The notes beneath the pieces were generated by a model. It was not told the origin of the DNA. It worked only from the letters and a program-made list of their open reading frames with translations, and made no database searches. Positions 1 to 10,959 of a stretch of DNA of 64,000 nt are shown here, piece by piece. This DNA comes from Paralvinella palmiformis. Its lineage: Eukaryota; Annelida; Polychaeta; Terebellida; Alvinellidae. Position 1 is the stretch's first letter. The number at the start of each line of letters is the position of its first letter. Both the position numbers and the translations under genes were made by a program. The stretch lies in assembly GCA_025642065.1 (NCBI GenBank), contig JAODUP010000411.1:461001-525000 (forward strand), in the 5' to 3' direction.

Positions 1-179
1 AAGAACCATCTACTGTCGCTATTAACGATGCGTCAACTCGTAAGTCCAGTACACCATAATTGATCAAGGTATGTTAAAACATAATTTAAGAAACACGAGA
101 GAGAACACTGTCAGTCACCAACATACAAAAAGATGCTTGCTCCTTGTCCACCCTTTCTAGGTCAGGATGCCTGAGCAAT
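1..179. other. Unassigned AT-rich DNA
   Basis: No frame, RNA gene or clear repeat recognised. It leads into the duplicated block that begins near 180. Confidence 0.5.
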
Positions 180-1040
180 GAGTGGTGGACAAGGAAATCA
201 GTGTTTCTCAGTTTGAAGGCATTAATTAGTTTCTGCATTTATATATACCGACTGAGTCACTTATAAGAATATACAGAACCACATCAACAAACATAGGCAC
301 ACCGTATATCTGGTCATCTTCGTTTAATATGATAAATTTGTCAATGTATTGTTAAGTTAGTGGCTCTCTAGAAGTGTAGATTGAGTTACGTCTTTTGATG
401 AGTATGTTCATTTAAGTAAAATGCATTTGCTTATGTAAAGTGATACTTCTACATCAATACGATTATAGCAAGCGAGACTAGCCAATGGACTCTCATCAGT
501 ATTGTAAAAGTAAGATAGTCCATTAAGAAATTATTAATCGACGTATGTAAATAAAGCAGTGGTTAGAGCAGTGAGTTGTAAATCTGAAGGTTTTTAGCTC
601 GAATCTGACTCATAGCTTTGTGTTGGTGGATATTCTCCTAATGTTTAGCCCTTAGGTCATATGTCTCGGGTGCGACCTTTATCGGTGCAAATCATGCAAA
701 TCAACCAACGTAATGGGTTTGTTTCCAAATAACTAATCACATATGAAAGAATACTGTACCTCGCCGGGCGATATATTTGACCCTCTATCAGAAATTAAGA
801 TCAGACAGTTCTTGTAGTATTCCTCTACTGTTTTCAGTTGACTTATTCGTTATTTCTTAATTGGCTCAATTAGGAATACAAGTTGTTAGTAAAACTGCAA
901 AATCATTAGTATACAAAGATACAATGGGACGGCAATGTTCTAATGGGTTACTGTTCTGCCACCATCGACATAATTAATTTAAAATCATAGCAAGGGAGGA
1001 TTCAAATTTGTATGAAATATTTGTGTATGCTAATATGAAT
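180..1040. repeat. Duplicated block 1, copy A (matches 34560-36070)
   Basis: By eye this stretch aligns in the same direction with 34560-36070. Shared landmarks are 'GGCATTAATTAG' near 218 against 'GACATTAATTAG' near 34595, 'AGAATATACAGAACCACAT' near 266 against the same string near 34748, a tRNA-headed SINE at 545 and 35495, 'ATCAGACAGTT' near 801 and 35831, and 'GTTCTGCCAC' near 953 against 'GTTCTGCCAC' near 35999. Copy B additionally holds a second SINE and a compound microsatellite. The match is patchy and clearly old. It is the first of four block pairs in conserved order. Confidence 0.6.
545..735 (+). repeat. tRNA-derived SINE-like repeat, family 3, copy A
   Basis: The sequence 'GTGGTTAGAGCAGTGAG' resembles a Pol III A box, and 'AGCTCGAATCTG' about 35 bases later resembles a B box. 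A body follows with 'TCATATGTCTCGGGTGCGAC' and 'GTAATGGGTT'. A related copy lies at 35490-35790 in the same orientation with the same order of landmarks. There is no cloverleaf good enough to be a functional tRNA, so it is called a tRNA-derived SINE. Confidence 0.6.
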
Positions 1041-2419
1041 AAATCTCGATAGTTCATTTAGTAAGTTTTAACCTATGATGATGGATACATGCTTTACTGT
1101 GTTTTCCTTAACAGCAAAAGCATACACCGGTTAATTGCATATTCTCTATAATATATTAGCAAAATACATATATGCTAATTTTTGAAAAAATATAATAACA
1201 AATTGAAAATGCGACAGGTACTGCTGTGTTACCTGGTATCTTCTTAAAAGGGTCTCATGGCCAAAATGATTGCCAGTAAGGTTTTGTATTACAGTTATCT
1301 ATGATATTATGACATGTGTACACTAGTTGTAGCATTGTTTGTACAGAGAAATCTAATCATAACATTAATCGCCAATTCGCATATTGTATAAATGTTTGAA
1401 ACAATTACTGTTTGATATTCAATCTTCCAAATAATCTGCTGGATATTTATAACAAGGTTTGTCAATGAATGGCTTGCTTCAGGTATTATTTTTGTCATCT
1501 TACGCCAATTTACACTAAGCAGTCAAGTATTTCTGTGTTGGCTTCTTACTTTAGTTAAATTATGTAACATTATATTATTTTTTAGTTATTTCTCGAACTA
1601 TCCTTATAAATATACACGAATCGTTAGCGTATATTTTGCAGTGACAAATGCAAAAATTGAGAAAGTGTAAACAACATCAAGGGAATCACTAGAAACACGT
1701 GAAAAAGGATAGATAGTCAACCAATATTTTAAAAAGAAAGTCAAAAACATTGGACAGCAGTGTCTGCATAATAGTTCAATAAAAACAACAGCCAATAAAG
1801 ACGGCTGTAAATGAAGTTCTAGATACCGACAATCAATATATAATATTGCATAAATCGGTGGAAGTGTCCTTAAAACTCGAGCTTTTAGATTCAATTTATT
1901 TCGACTCCGGGATGAAAGTATAAATTTAACATGCCCCCGGTTTTAATAAGGAAGATAATCAAATTGTAGTTGGTTATGTATAAAATAATCAAGCTATAGG
2001 AACGTTCTTATGGAAACAACAAAATTGTTGGAGATTACTAGCGAATGCAAGGAAGTTTAACAATAAAAACAACCAAGCTTAAGGGGAATACTAAGAAATA
2101 CAACCATACGTACGACGTTACTAATGACAACTATTAAATGTATTAGGTTACTAGTTAAAACAACCGAATCTACATGTATGAACAAATCTATCAATAGTAA
2201 ACAATAGTTAATTGTTGTTAACATACGGGAGGCTAGAGATAGAGTTATCTCATTTACAATGATGTATGATTTTTGTTTTGTTTGGCAAAGTCAAATTATA
2301 AACACTTTCTCTGATCATAAAATATATATTCATGAAGAGCAAACAACTTTATTTCAAACTCATAATTACATACTATCGGCTATTTGAAAGTGGAATATTT
2401 TTAATGTATAATTTTTATG

Positions 2420-2421
<2 letters not shown>
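1041..2421. other. Unassigned AT-rich DNA
   Basis: I see no supported gene. Short open frames on the minus strand (about 1307-1498 and 1604-1894) have no recognisable domain and the composition of random AT-rich sequence. Confidence 0.5.

Positions 2422-2489
<68 letters not shown>
2422..2489. repeat. (AT)n microsatellite
   Basis: Uninterrupted AT dinucleotides of about 68 bases. Confidence 0.97.
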
Positions 2490-2491
<2 letters not shown>

Positions 2492-2664
2492 TAAAACAAT
2501 ATTTGACATTTGGAAATATGCTGCATAGTTTTCATTACAAGTCGTTCTTCTTAGATTACCCATTTCATTAAACATGTCCTATTTGCTTAAAGACCATTGG
2601 ATATATATAATATTGTTTAAGAGCATCAAGTTAAGCTGTGATAATTACCTTCAATACGTTGACT

Positions 2665-2775
2665 CTCTAACTCCCTCTCTTTCTCTGGCTCCCCCCTCTC
2701 TCCACTCACACACACACACACATACACACACGCACACACACACACATACACACACACACACATACACACATATAT
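2665..2775. repeat. Pyrimidine-rich tract and interrupted (CA)n microsatellite
   Basis: A CT-rich run from about 2665 to 2703 passes directly into (CA)n with occasional CATA and CGCA interruptions up to about 2775. Confidence 0.93.
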
Positions 2776-3094
2776 GAATGTGCTACGATAAGACATCTAT
2801 TTTTAGGATCAATCCATTAAAACGTGGCGCTTTTTACTTATTTACTTTCTTTCATCTTTCATAGATTACTTATCGTTAGGTTATTTGCTTCCCTGCCCAT
2901 TGTTATTAGTTGTGGTATCATTACCATTATTAGTACTATTATTAGTAGTAGTTGTACTATTCTTAGTACTATAATAAGTATTACAACAACAGAACCAGAA
3001 CAACAGAACCAGCAGCAAATACAATAGATAAACTTACAAACTCATATGAACGCAAGAATAGATTCAAATACCCATAGGAAGTTAATTAGTAAGA
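2776..3094. repeat. Unassigned DNA with imperfect ATT/AGT and CAA/CAG triplet stretch
   Basis: From about 2905 to 3025 there is a degenerate triplet-rich segment, first (ATT/AGT/AGTAGT)-like and then 'AACAACAGAACCAGAACAAC'-like. A frame is open across it, but the protein would be low-complexity and is not believed. Confidence 0.5.
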
Positions 3095-3260
3095 TATACT
3101 ATTGATTGAGACATTACACATGTCTCTGCAAGGAAAGTCGCCACTCTGGATTCAGTCCCCTGAAGAAACGTCCAGAGTTTTAATTCATAGTTCGAGATTC
3201 TCTGTGCCTGTGCCTTATTATACACAGCTAAAACATACACTGCCCGTGCCAGAGATTGAG
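3095..3260 (-). repeat. Family-1 end module S, first copy
   Basis: The text from 'GAGACATTACACATGTCTC' to 'TACACAGCTAAAACATACAC' is nearly identical to 4791-4918 and to the reverse complements at 10076-10200 and 48351-48440. It stands directly before the tandem-unit body at 3318, in the same direction as the second S module at 4791, so the body is flanked by two direct copies. On the minus strand the module keeps an open frame also seen in the other copies; I treat this as coincidental until tested. Confidence 0.85.
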
Positions 3261-3317
3261 GATCGTGTTTTCTGTTTACCAATTTTGAAATATTTGATAA
3301 AAAGGGTTATTGACGAA

Positions 3318-4660
3318 TAGGTCATATAATTTATGGGATTTGTATGCTTATGAGGTATTTGATCCTCCAGCAAATATCACAAGGCATATTATGCTGCGGT
3401 TAAGATGTTCCCTTTTCTGTGCGTGGAGACTGTATGTTTCCAGGTCCATGCGTTCTAAGAAAAGTTGATCTAGAGTTGTATATTCCGTGCACTATTTGCG
3501 TCTTTGGAGGTACGCCGTTTAGATGTTTGGCCTGGTTATCCAACATTTAAATGATTGTAGCAGACACAGTACGCTCTTAAAGCATGTACTCCTGACTCAG
3601 GAATAGAAACACTGCATCGCATCTCGAGCGGTGGCATTGGACACAGCTCGTGTGGTTGGTGTGTTTTATATAACAAGTTTAGTTGTATATATAATTCACC
3701 TTAGTTGTTTGTGGGACTATAATTATCTTTCCTAGGTCCAGTTATGTCCAGTCTGTACTATGACATTCAAGGCTAACTTTAGTCTCCTTGTCATTAACAA
3801 AACTTATATTATAATTATAGTTTGTATAGCAGACATTAGGTCTGATTTGAAAATGTTAATATATAGAAGGGCAATTCTGCCATAACGGTCTGCTAAAGCA
3901 CCGATGTAATAGTGACGAGTAGGTCATGGTATTTAATGGATTTGTATGTTTATGAGGTATTTGACCCTCCAGCAAATATCACAAGGCATATTATGCTGCG
4001 GTTGAGAAAGTTCCGTTTTCTATGCGTGGAGACCATATTTCCGGTCCCTGCATTCAAGAAAAGTTGATCTAGAGCTATATATTCCGTGCACTATTTGCGT
4101 CTTTGGAGGCACGTCGTTTAGATGTTTGGCCTGGTTATCCAGCATTTAAATGACTGTAGCAGACACAGTACGCTCTTAAAGCATGTACTCCTGACTCAGG
4201 AATAGAAACACTGCATCGCATCTCGAGCGGTGGCATTGGACACAGCTCGCGCGGTTGGTGGGTTTTATATAACAACTTATAAAATTCACCTTGGTGGTAT
4301 GTGGGAATATAATTATCTTTCCTAGGTCCAGTTATGTCTAGTTTGTACTATGAGATTCAAGATTTGTTCTAATCTGCTTGTCATAAATAACATATAAGAA
4401 CTACAATAGTAAACGTTAGGTCAGGTTTGAAAATGATAGCATAGTTCAAACAGTACGGAAGCTATGACGTGCTATTACGGTCTGCTTCAGCGCAGATGTC
4501 AGTCTTTTAATAGCAATTAAGATAAACAGTTTTAATAGTAGTCGCTTCATGACGCCTGCCCGTTGTAAAAACTGATCTTTGAAGACAGTGACAATTAGGT
4601 TATATGGTTTATATAGTATTGCTTTGAAGAAAGATACAGCAATTAAAAAATAGCTATAAA
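3318..4660 (-). repeat. Family-1 body: about 2.2 tandem units of ~600 bp
   Basis: Two long copies of one unit follow each other. 'GAGGTATTTGATCCTCCAGC' near 3352 returns as 'GAGGTATTTGACCCTCCAGC' near 3954. 'AGCATGTACTCCTGACTCAGG' (trimmed) near 3582 returns near 4181. 'TCTCGAGCGGTGGCATTGG' near 3622 returns near 4221. The period is therefore about 600 bases. A third, partial unit runs from about 4410 ('GTTAGGTCAGGTTTGAAAAT') to 4640. The same body is found inverted at 48490-49650 and in part at 10690-10945. No protein-coding frame is seen. The element type is unknown to me: it could be a large non-autonomous transposon or a transposon-borne satellite. Confidence 0.85.
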
Positions 4661-4910
4661 TAGGGCTGCTTAGATAATTAATCTAAACATTCTCACTACT
4701 GCCGTGATCTGACTTGGGTGTTCTACTCCCAAACTCCACGGCTGTAGGTGATTCGCTTTTGTTTTTGCTTGGCGGCTTAGGGACTGGTGAGACATTACAC
4801 ATGTCTCAGCAAGAAAAGTCGCCACTCTGGATTCAGTCCCCTGAAGAAACGTCCAGAGTTTGAATTCACGGTTCGAGATTCTCTGTGCCTGTGCCTTATT
4901 ATACACAGCT

Positions 4911-4920
<10 letters not shown>
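4661..4920 (-). repeat. Family-1 spacer plus end module S, second copy
   Basis: This segment holds 'AGGGCTGCTTAGATAATTAA', 'CCGTGATCTGACTTGGGTG' and then module S from 4791. In the minus direction S has an open frame of roughly 90 codons reading outward from the (CA)n end; a related frame exists in the copies at 10076 and 48351. Copies share the order body - spacer - S - (CA)n, which defines one consistent element end. Confidence 0.85.

Positions 4921-4991
<71 letters not shown>
4915..4991. repeat. Compound (CA)n(TA)n microsatellite
   Basis: (CA)n runs from about 4915 to 4950 and (TA)n from 4951 to 4991. The tract begins exactly where family-1 module S ends ('CAGCTAAAACACACA'), as in the copies at 10 kb and 48 kb. 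Confidence 0.95.
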
Positions 4992-4996
<5 letters not shown>

Positions 4997-4999
4997 TAA

Positions 5000-5819
5000 A
5001 AGCCAGTGTCTAATCTACCATTTGTCTCGAAAATCCTGGAAAAAGGTGGGGATACTCGCATAGAGCATCACGTTGTGTCAAATTGTCTCCACGAATCACT
5101 GCAGTCTGCCTACCGTAAGTTCCACTCAACAGAAACGGCATTACTCAAGGTGAATAACGATATTTTGGACTCTCTGGATAAGGGTTGTGTGTCTATATTT
5201 ATCATGCTCGACCTGTCCGCAACATTTGACATCATTGATCACCAAACCCTACTGGAACGATTTGGTATACCTCGAGTGTGGATGACGTATCAGTCGTTAT
5301 CTAACGACGTTACTAAGTCATTGGTGCATGGGCTTGTAATGTTGAGACTGGACTATTGTAATGCGCTCATCCATGGACTACCAGATACCATGATCAGTAA
5401 GCTGCAACGTGTACAGAACACGGCAGCTCGCATTGTGACTAGAACAGCTAGACATAATCATATCAGAGACCTTTCAAAAAACTTTAAAAGCACATTATTT
5501 TCTAGTTCGCTATAGCCATTGAACAAATCTAGTCATTCTTAATAAGGTGTATATATAACATGTTTATATTCTATTTTTATCTATCTAGTTAATAGCAGTT
5601 CGATATATTGCAATATTATTCGATTTTATTTTACTTGTTTTTTTTTAATCATACCATTACGTCAAAACAATTAATCACCACTATATTGTAATATTTTATT
5701 TTGCATTTAATATATATTTGTTCATGTTATTTTAACATTTTACGTTTATATGTCTAGTAAAGCACCTTTAAACATGATATAGTTTATGAAAAGAATGCTA
5801 TATAAATATGGTATATACT

Positions 5820-5825
<6 letters not shown>
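5000..5825 (+). pseudogene. LINE (CR1/L2-like) reverse transcriptase fragment with large internal deletion
   Basis: Translation gives the start of a non-LTR reverse transcriptase: 'SNLPFVSKILEK', then 'QSAYRKFHSTETALLKV', then the catalytic motif A region 'IMLDLSATFDIIDHQTLLE'. Shortly afterwards, near residue 95, the frame jumps to the far C-terminal part of such proteins: 'VMLRLDYCNALIHGLPD' and 'KLQRVQNTAARIVTRTAR'. The whole palm with the YADD motif, several hundred residues, is missing, and the endonuclease is absent, so it cannot act alone. After the stop near 5515 an AT-rich 3' region ends with 'AAAGCACCTTTAAACATG' and 'AATGCTATATAAATATGG', like CR1/L2-type 3' ends, and passes into the (TA)n tract. 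The frame across the deletion is open, so the deletion may have been in frame. Relatives are at 10.97-12.4, 15.13-16.2 and 42.3 kb. Confidence 0.85.
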
Positions 5826-5897
<72 letters not shown>

Positions 5898-6038
5898 CAT
5901 ACATAATACATACATACATACTACTATATATACATACATACATACATACATACATACATGCATGCCTACATAGATACTTACATACATACATACATACATA
6001 CCTACATACATACATACATACATACATACATACATACA

Positions 6039-6070
<32 letters not shown>

Positions 6071-6133
6071 CATACATACATATATACATGCATACATACA
6101 TACATGCATACATACATACATACATACATATAT
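5821..6133. repeat. (TA)n followed by (CATA)n microsatellite
   Basis: (TA)n from 5821 to about 5893, then (CATA)n with minor changes to about 6133, over 300 bases in all. It directly follows the LINE 3' end, so it probably grew from the LINE tail. Open frames on both strands are artefacts of the repeat. Confidence 0.97.
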
Positions 6134-6873
6134 ACACACAAAACTCACACAAAGCTTGTATTTGGCATTCTCAGTGTCCTGTACGTACATCAACCTTGTA
6201 ATTTATTCCATGAAGAGTATTGGAACGTGAAGTAGGGATATAGAAAATATGTATATATGGGTATAAATGGGTGTGTTTTTTGTGTGTCTACATGTGTGTA
6301 TGTGTACGCGCAGTATGTGTACATATATCATGTTATACACCAAATTCCTGATATTATACAACGATTAATATTGCTGATATTTCATTGTATCCACCTGTAT
6401 ATGAAATACGTCGATTAAGCGAATAGGGTTTGTCCAGTAAGTAGAGATATAGAATGTTTAGGAAATATCAGGAACTATTATGTATATTTCCTATTTCAGG
6501 CTTCTTATTTTCCAATCCGAAACTCAAAAAGCCTTTGTACCAGCCTTTTGTAAAAATAATATTTGTATTGATGAATATATATTTAAAACAGGCGAATGCG
6601 TTCACTACATCAGTATCTATTATAGTCGCGATGTGTACATATGCTTCATGTCCTTTCCATTTTGTTAGAGGTGCACATATCCTATTTTACTAATGCCCAA
6701 ACGGTATATTTTGTTTGTATTCAGTTCCATGTAAACATTCAATATCATTTACCAGTGTCATGTAATATTGTGACAATGACTTTATATACGTGAACACAAA
6801 CACATTTGCAAATATGCTGCATACACTTTCAGGCATTTGTTCCTAGATTAAATATTTCCAGTGTGGAGTCGAA

Positions 6874-6878
<5 letters not shown>
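6134..6878. other. Unassigned AT-rich DNA
   Basis: A short GT-rich piece lies near 6265-6325. Two overlapping frames near 6454-6693 have no recognisable domain. Nothing else is seen. Confidence 0.5.
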
Positions 6879-6971
<93 letters not shown>

Positions 6972-7090
6972 TGTGTTTGTATGTGTGCTCTCTATCCCCT
7001 CCCCCAAACACAAACCCTTACACACACGCGCTTACACATACAAACATCAAACACACCCAAAGAAGCATACACACACACACACACAGACAG
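6879..7090. repeat. (CT)n(GT)n compound microsatellite with (CA)n-rich flank
   Basis: (CT)n from 6879 to 6954, (GT)n from 6955 to about 6976, then CA-rich interrupted sequence to about 7090 including (CA)n near 7068-7085. Confidence 0.95.
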
Positions 7091-8489
7091 AAACACACAA
7101 AGAAATACAAATGGTGAGGATTTATATAGGAGTCGGCGTGTAGTGAGTAAAATATTCAAATTTAAGATCGGCTTACGGTTGAATAATTTTAGGTTCAACC
7201 GTTAATTAATTTTGTTTTCTTGAACCGTAGACATTAATGTATTATTAATTCTTTGTGTTTATGATTTTACGTTTTCTAGGTATGAACCATCACTGCATTC
7301 TAATTTGGTGAATAGTTCTTTTCTAGTGGTCCATAGATTAATTTAATGCACACAAAGCTTGCATTTAAACGGGACTTTCTCGGAACGGACATGGCCACAT
7401 GACACAGGTGTGCCAAGTGTAAAGGTTAAACAACTCAACTCTCAGAATCAAGATTGACCTAGTACTAGAACAGAAAAGGGGAAATGACCAGACGAGTTAT
7501 CCTGAACAAGGGACAATTCTTTTAATAGTCTTCCTTAATGGCACTGGTCTTTGTTTACTTATCAGGCACTTTACTCATTATGGATTACCAAGAAATATGC
7601 GGGGATGTTTCGATCGTGACCTTAGTCAATGATACCAAATATTGAGGTTTAGGTAGATGTCATCCTGGAATAAGTAATTCTATATACCATTGTTTAGCCA
7701 AGCTGACTAATGTTGTCATGAACACCTCCACAGTCTACTAATATCAGCTAATATTTAATGTTATTGACGTGAAATATATACGTGCTATAGTGCTATAATT
7801 GCAGCCTTATTTAAATATATGAACTGAGAAATACTACGCGTGAGAGGGATAATAAAAACACTATCAAACACAAACACACAGGCATATACACATACAATAT
7901 ATTGCAAATGTCCAACTCATCTCTATATATAATCGCTTTTGACAATCTCTTGATATTTTCGTCTCGAAGTGTAAGTGATCACTTAAAAATTCAAATTATG
8001 CTTAATTTAAAGGGAAGTAATCATGAGCAGGTTATTCCTAAGATAATTTGTCACATTTTAAATAACAGATACTCATTAAGCTATCACAGTGACCTGTTCA
8101 GTTGAATATACGCTAACAAAACAGCATGTTCGCATATATGTACTATACTACGCTACGAGTAAAGGGAACGAAGCATTTTATAGGTTCTAATGTATATTTG
8201 CATACAACGAAAACCTTTCTTATATATTGGACAACAAAAGGAACAATATTCAATGTAATTAGCATTTATAATGAAGTATAGGAATAATCTATATTTGTGA
8301 TTCTAGGTAAGATAGCTGATCAGCGTTTTTAGCAAATTCTGCTGAATGAGGTCCTTAATAAATATGCATTCTGTATTACAATAGTAACAGTTATTGTCTT
8401 TGTATTGTTCTTATTGTCCGTGATGTTCTTGTTTTTCTTGTTGTAGAACGTTATATTGATTTTAAGTAATTTTTATTCTCAGCATGAAA
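7091..8489. other. Unassigned AT-rich DNA
   Basis: No supported gene, RNA or repeat. A frame near 7902-8105 has no recognisable features. Confidence 0.5.
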
Positions 8490-8570
8490 AGATTTTGAAA
8501 TGGAGATTATACATTCTCTGTGCCAGTGCATTCTACACTGCTAACTCACACATTGCCCTTTTGCGAAATT
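8470..8570 (-). repeat. Degenerate family-1 module S fragment
   Basis: 'CATTCTCTGTGCCAGTGCATTC' (in part) followed by 'TACACTGCTAACTCACACA' mirrors the module-S end 'ATTCTCTGTGCCTGTGCC...TACACAGCTAAAACACACA'. 'TCTCAGCATGAAAAG' upstream mirrors 'TCTCAGCAAGAAAAG'. It is a much older copy than the other four. Confidence 0.5.
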
Positions 8571-8689
8571 GTGGGTCTTGTGGCATCTGGAGTTGTCTGA
8601 CCAGTGGAACAGTCCACTGTTCGCTGCATCTCCTACCGGTAATGAAACAGAAAATACAATTTACCTTTTAACAATTCATTTTATTTCCC

Positions 8690-9170
8690 TCAATGAAATC
8701 GGATATATTCCAGATTCAGTGGTTCATGAAATACACCGATAAAGGTTGAATCCTCTCCAATCTAAGATATTTGGAGCTTAGAATAGTAGACCATTAAGAG
8801 ACGCCATGTTTAAATACCATTAGAAGGTGATTATCTCAGTTCAGTAACCGTCATAGTTTAAGTGAAACATGACAAGACCTGTCTTAAAAGAACAATGTCG
8901 TCCAAAATCATATAATCTTGGACCTAGCGTCTGCTGTTAAGATGTATTTAACCGCATTTATACTTATTTAATAACAATACCTATTATTTCAATATGATAG
9001 AGATCGGCCAAAAATAAATCTCGACGGTTTGCACGTCACCCTCCCCAATTAATTGAGCTAAACGACCAATGTTAATCATTAGCAAACCGTATAGTATGGT
9101 GTAACTAGTTTCTAGTTATTGACATATTATTTACATATATAATCAGTAAAGACATAAAAGTGTATGCATA
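8690..9170. repeat. Duplicated block 2, copy A (matches 36110-36620)
   Basis: 'TGGTTCATGAAATA' near 8721 matches 36134, 'CCTGTCTTA' near 8879 matches 36362, 'TCCAAAATCATATA' near 8902 matches 36388, and 'ATATATAATCAGTAAA' near 9135 matches 'ATATACGGTCAGTAAA' near 36577. Order and orientation are the same. Block 1 and block 2 are almost adjacent at 36 kb but 7.6 kb apart here, so copy A gained, or copy B lost, the intervening DNA. Confidence 0.55.
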
Positions 9171-9714
9171 GCCTGAGGAGTTCTAACTGAGGGAGCCCCC
9201 AGGTATTCTAGTCAAACATCAGTATATTTGCATTCTGAATTTCCTCCTCATATATGAAATAATGGGGTCAGTGGGTAATATCTTTAAGATTGTGGGAACA
9301 ATGACAAAATATGTATATGGTTATATGTTATTTGTTTATCTGTATTCCCATCTGATTGAGCTGGGATAGCCCAGTAATATCAGATCCAATCTAAACTAAA
9401 ATACACTAGCAATTCATGTTAAACGACCTTTTTTAGAGTTCATTTATATATGCTGAAGCCACTTGAACTGAATTGGCAGTTTCCCATTCTGGATCAAGAA
9501 ATTTAAATTCCGAATCAATTTGTCTATCAGTCTACATTTATGTATTAATGTATGTATGGACATCTGTTGGGATCAGGTGACTATCGGAATCTTGTGATCA
9601 GACTATAGGTATATCAACTTGCTGCCCTTTTCAGCTAATTGGGTGCAGTTTGAGCCTACATACCATTTATTGATCCAGAACAACAAGAGGAAACATCATC
9701 TTTCTCAAGGCATC
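9171..9714. other. Unassigned AT-rich DNA
   Basis: Nothing recognised. Confidence 0.5.
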
Positions 9715-9870
9715 ATATTATTTTATTGCCACGTTTGTGTACATGTGATGCTAAATGAACCGAACGACCTCTAAAGGTATTGATGCAAAGTGAAATATGC
9801 AACAATCTTCTCAAATAAATACAGGTGCTACATCGGTAACCAACTGCGTTATCAGTTAGGCCATAACTTC
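9715..9870 (-). repeat. tRNA-derived SINE, family 2, copy 1
   Basis: Shares 'GCTAAATGAACCGAACGACC' and 'TCTAAAGGTATTGATGCAAAG' (in part) with the copies at 25.05, 27.77, 49.9 and 53.2 kb. On the minus strand the end near 9865 is the tRNA-like head ('TATGGCCTAACTGATAACGC'). The B-box region is decayed. Confidence 0.65.
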
Positions 9871-10000
9871 TAAACAGATTTAAGAAATTAGTCTGCAAAT
9901 ATTTGCCAATTTCTCAAAATATATGAAAGTGATTAAAACACACGTAGAAAGAAATCCCTGAACAGATTTAAAGCTTTGTATGAGCCAGTAAAAGTTCGTT

Positions 10001-10012
10001 CTCTCTCTCTCG

Positions 10013-10049
<37 letters not shown>

Positions 10050-10073
10050 CTGTGTGTGTGCGTGTGTGTGTGT
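10001..10073. repeat. (CT)n(GT)n compound microsatellite at a family-1 end
   Basis: (CT)n from 10001 to 10040 and (GT)n from 10041 to 10073 abut the family-1 module S that starts with 'TTTTAGCTGTGTATAATAAGG'. Confidence 0.95.
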
Positions 10074-10316
10074 TTTAGCTGTGTATAATAAGGCACAGGC
10101 ACAGAGAATCTCGAAATGTGGATTCAAACTCTGGAGGTTTCTTCAGGGGACTGAATCCAGATTGGCGACTTTTCTTGCTGAGACATGTGTAATGTGTCAA
10201 AGGTCCTTAAGCCGCCAAGCAAAATCAAAAAGCGAATCACCTACAGGCGTGGAGTTAGGGAGTAGTAAACCCAAGTCAGATCACGGCAGTAGTGAGAATA
10301 TGTAGATTAATTATGC
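10074..10316 (+). repeat. Family-1 module S and spacer, third copy (inverted relative to 3-5 kb)
   Basis: Reverse complement of 4670-4918: 'AAGGCACAGGCACAGAGAAT', 'CTTCAGGGGACTGAATCCAG', 'CTTAAGCCGCCAAGCAAAA' and 'AGTCAGATCACGGCAGTAG' appear in the expected order. The spacer is then broken near 10316 by a GC-rich SINE and resumes at about 10690. Confidence 0.85.
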
Positions 10317-10688
10317 TTGCTTGCTTTGCTTTGTTGTTCGGGGATAATTCCCAGGCTGTCACTTATTCGGCACAGCCTCTATGTGGGAGTGGTTGAGGAA
10401 GCTCCTCCCCCACCACTCACAGGGAAGCAGTACGGGAAATGGAGCCGAAATACGCTGAGGGTGGTCACTACCAGAGTGTTTTACGTCCTCAGAGGGGTTT
10501 TAACGTCCCCCTTTATTTTAAATAATTCAGTGGAGACGGCAGCGCCAATTAACGTGGTCAGACACCCAAGATGTTGTGAACCGAGAAATTAATCTCTGGA
10601 AAAGTTTCGACCTCTTGCGGGGTTCGAACCTGTGACCGTCGGCACCAAGTGCCGGGTGCTTAACCGCTAGGCCACCGGAGAGCCCTAG
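10317..10688 (-). mobile_element. GC-rich tRNA-derived SINE inserted inside a family-1 element
   Basis: Read on the minus strand, it starts near 10688 with 'CCGGTGGCCTAGCGGTTAAG', which contains an A box (TGGCCTAGCGG). 'GGTTCGAACCCC' at about 10620-10632 is a near-perfect B box. It ends, after a GC-rich body, in an 'AAGC'-type repeated tail at 10317-10335. Its GC content is visibly higher than the surroundings. The family-1 sequence continues on both sides, as shown by the unbroken copy at 48500, so this is a nested and more recent insertion. Target-site duplication was not clear. Confidence 0.8.
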
Positions 10689-10950
10689 TTATACCTATTT
10701 CTTTAATTGCTCTATCTTTCTTCAAATTAATACTATATAAACTATATAACCCAATTATCACTCTATTCAAAGGTCGATTTGTACAACAGGTCATCAAGCG
10801 ACTACTATTAAAACTGTTATTTCAATTGCTATTAAAAGACGGACATCTGCGCTGAAGCAGACCGTAATAGCGCGTCATAGCTTCGGTACTGTTAAAACAA
10901 TATGTGAACGTTTTCAAACCAGACGAAATGTCTGCTATTCAAACTAATGT
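10689..10950 (+). repeat. Family-1 body remnant, third copy
   Basis: 'AATACTATATAAACTATATA' near 10727 matches 48561 and the reverse complement near 4615. 'GACATCTGCGCTGAAGCAGA' near 10842 matches 48681. The copy ends within the first body unit near 10950, where LINE sequence begins. Confidence 0.85.
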
Positions 10951-10959
10951 AGTGAATGC

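Noticed and set aside
3318..4500. LTR retrotransposon with the ~600-bp units as terminal repeats
   Set aside because: The units are adjacent with no internal coding region, and other copies do not show a unit at each end.
5894..6133. CRISPR-like regular repeats
   Set aside because: A simple tetranucleotide repeat without spacers, in a eukaryotic sequence.
5784..6235. Several overlapping long open frames rich in Tyr, Ile, Met, Cys or His
   Set aside because: They are translations of (TA)n and (CATA)n in all frames and carry no protein information.
10600..10688. Functional tRNA gene on the minus strand
   Set aside because: Good A and B boxes, but the region continues into a SINE body and tail and lies inside another repeat.
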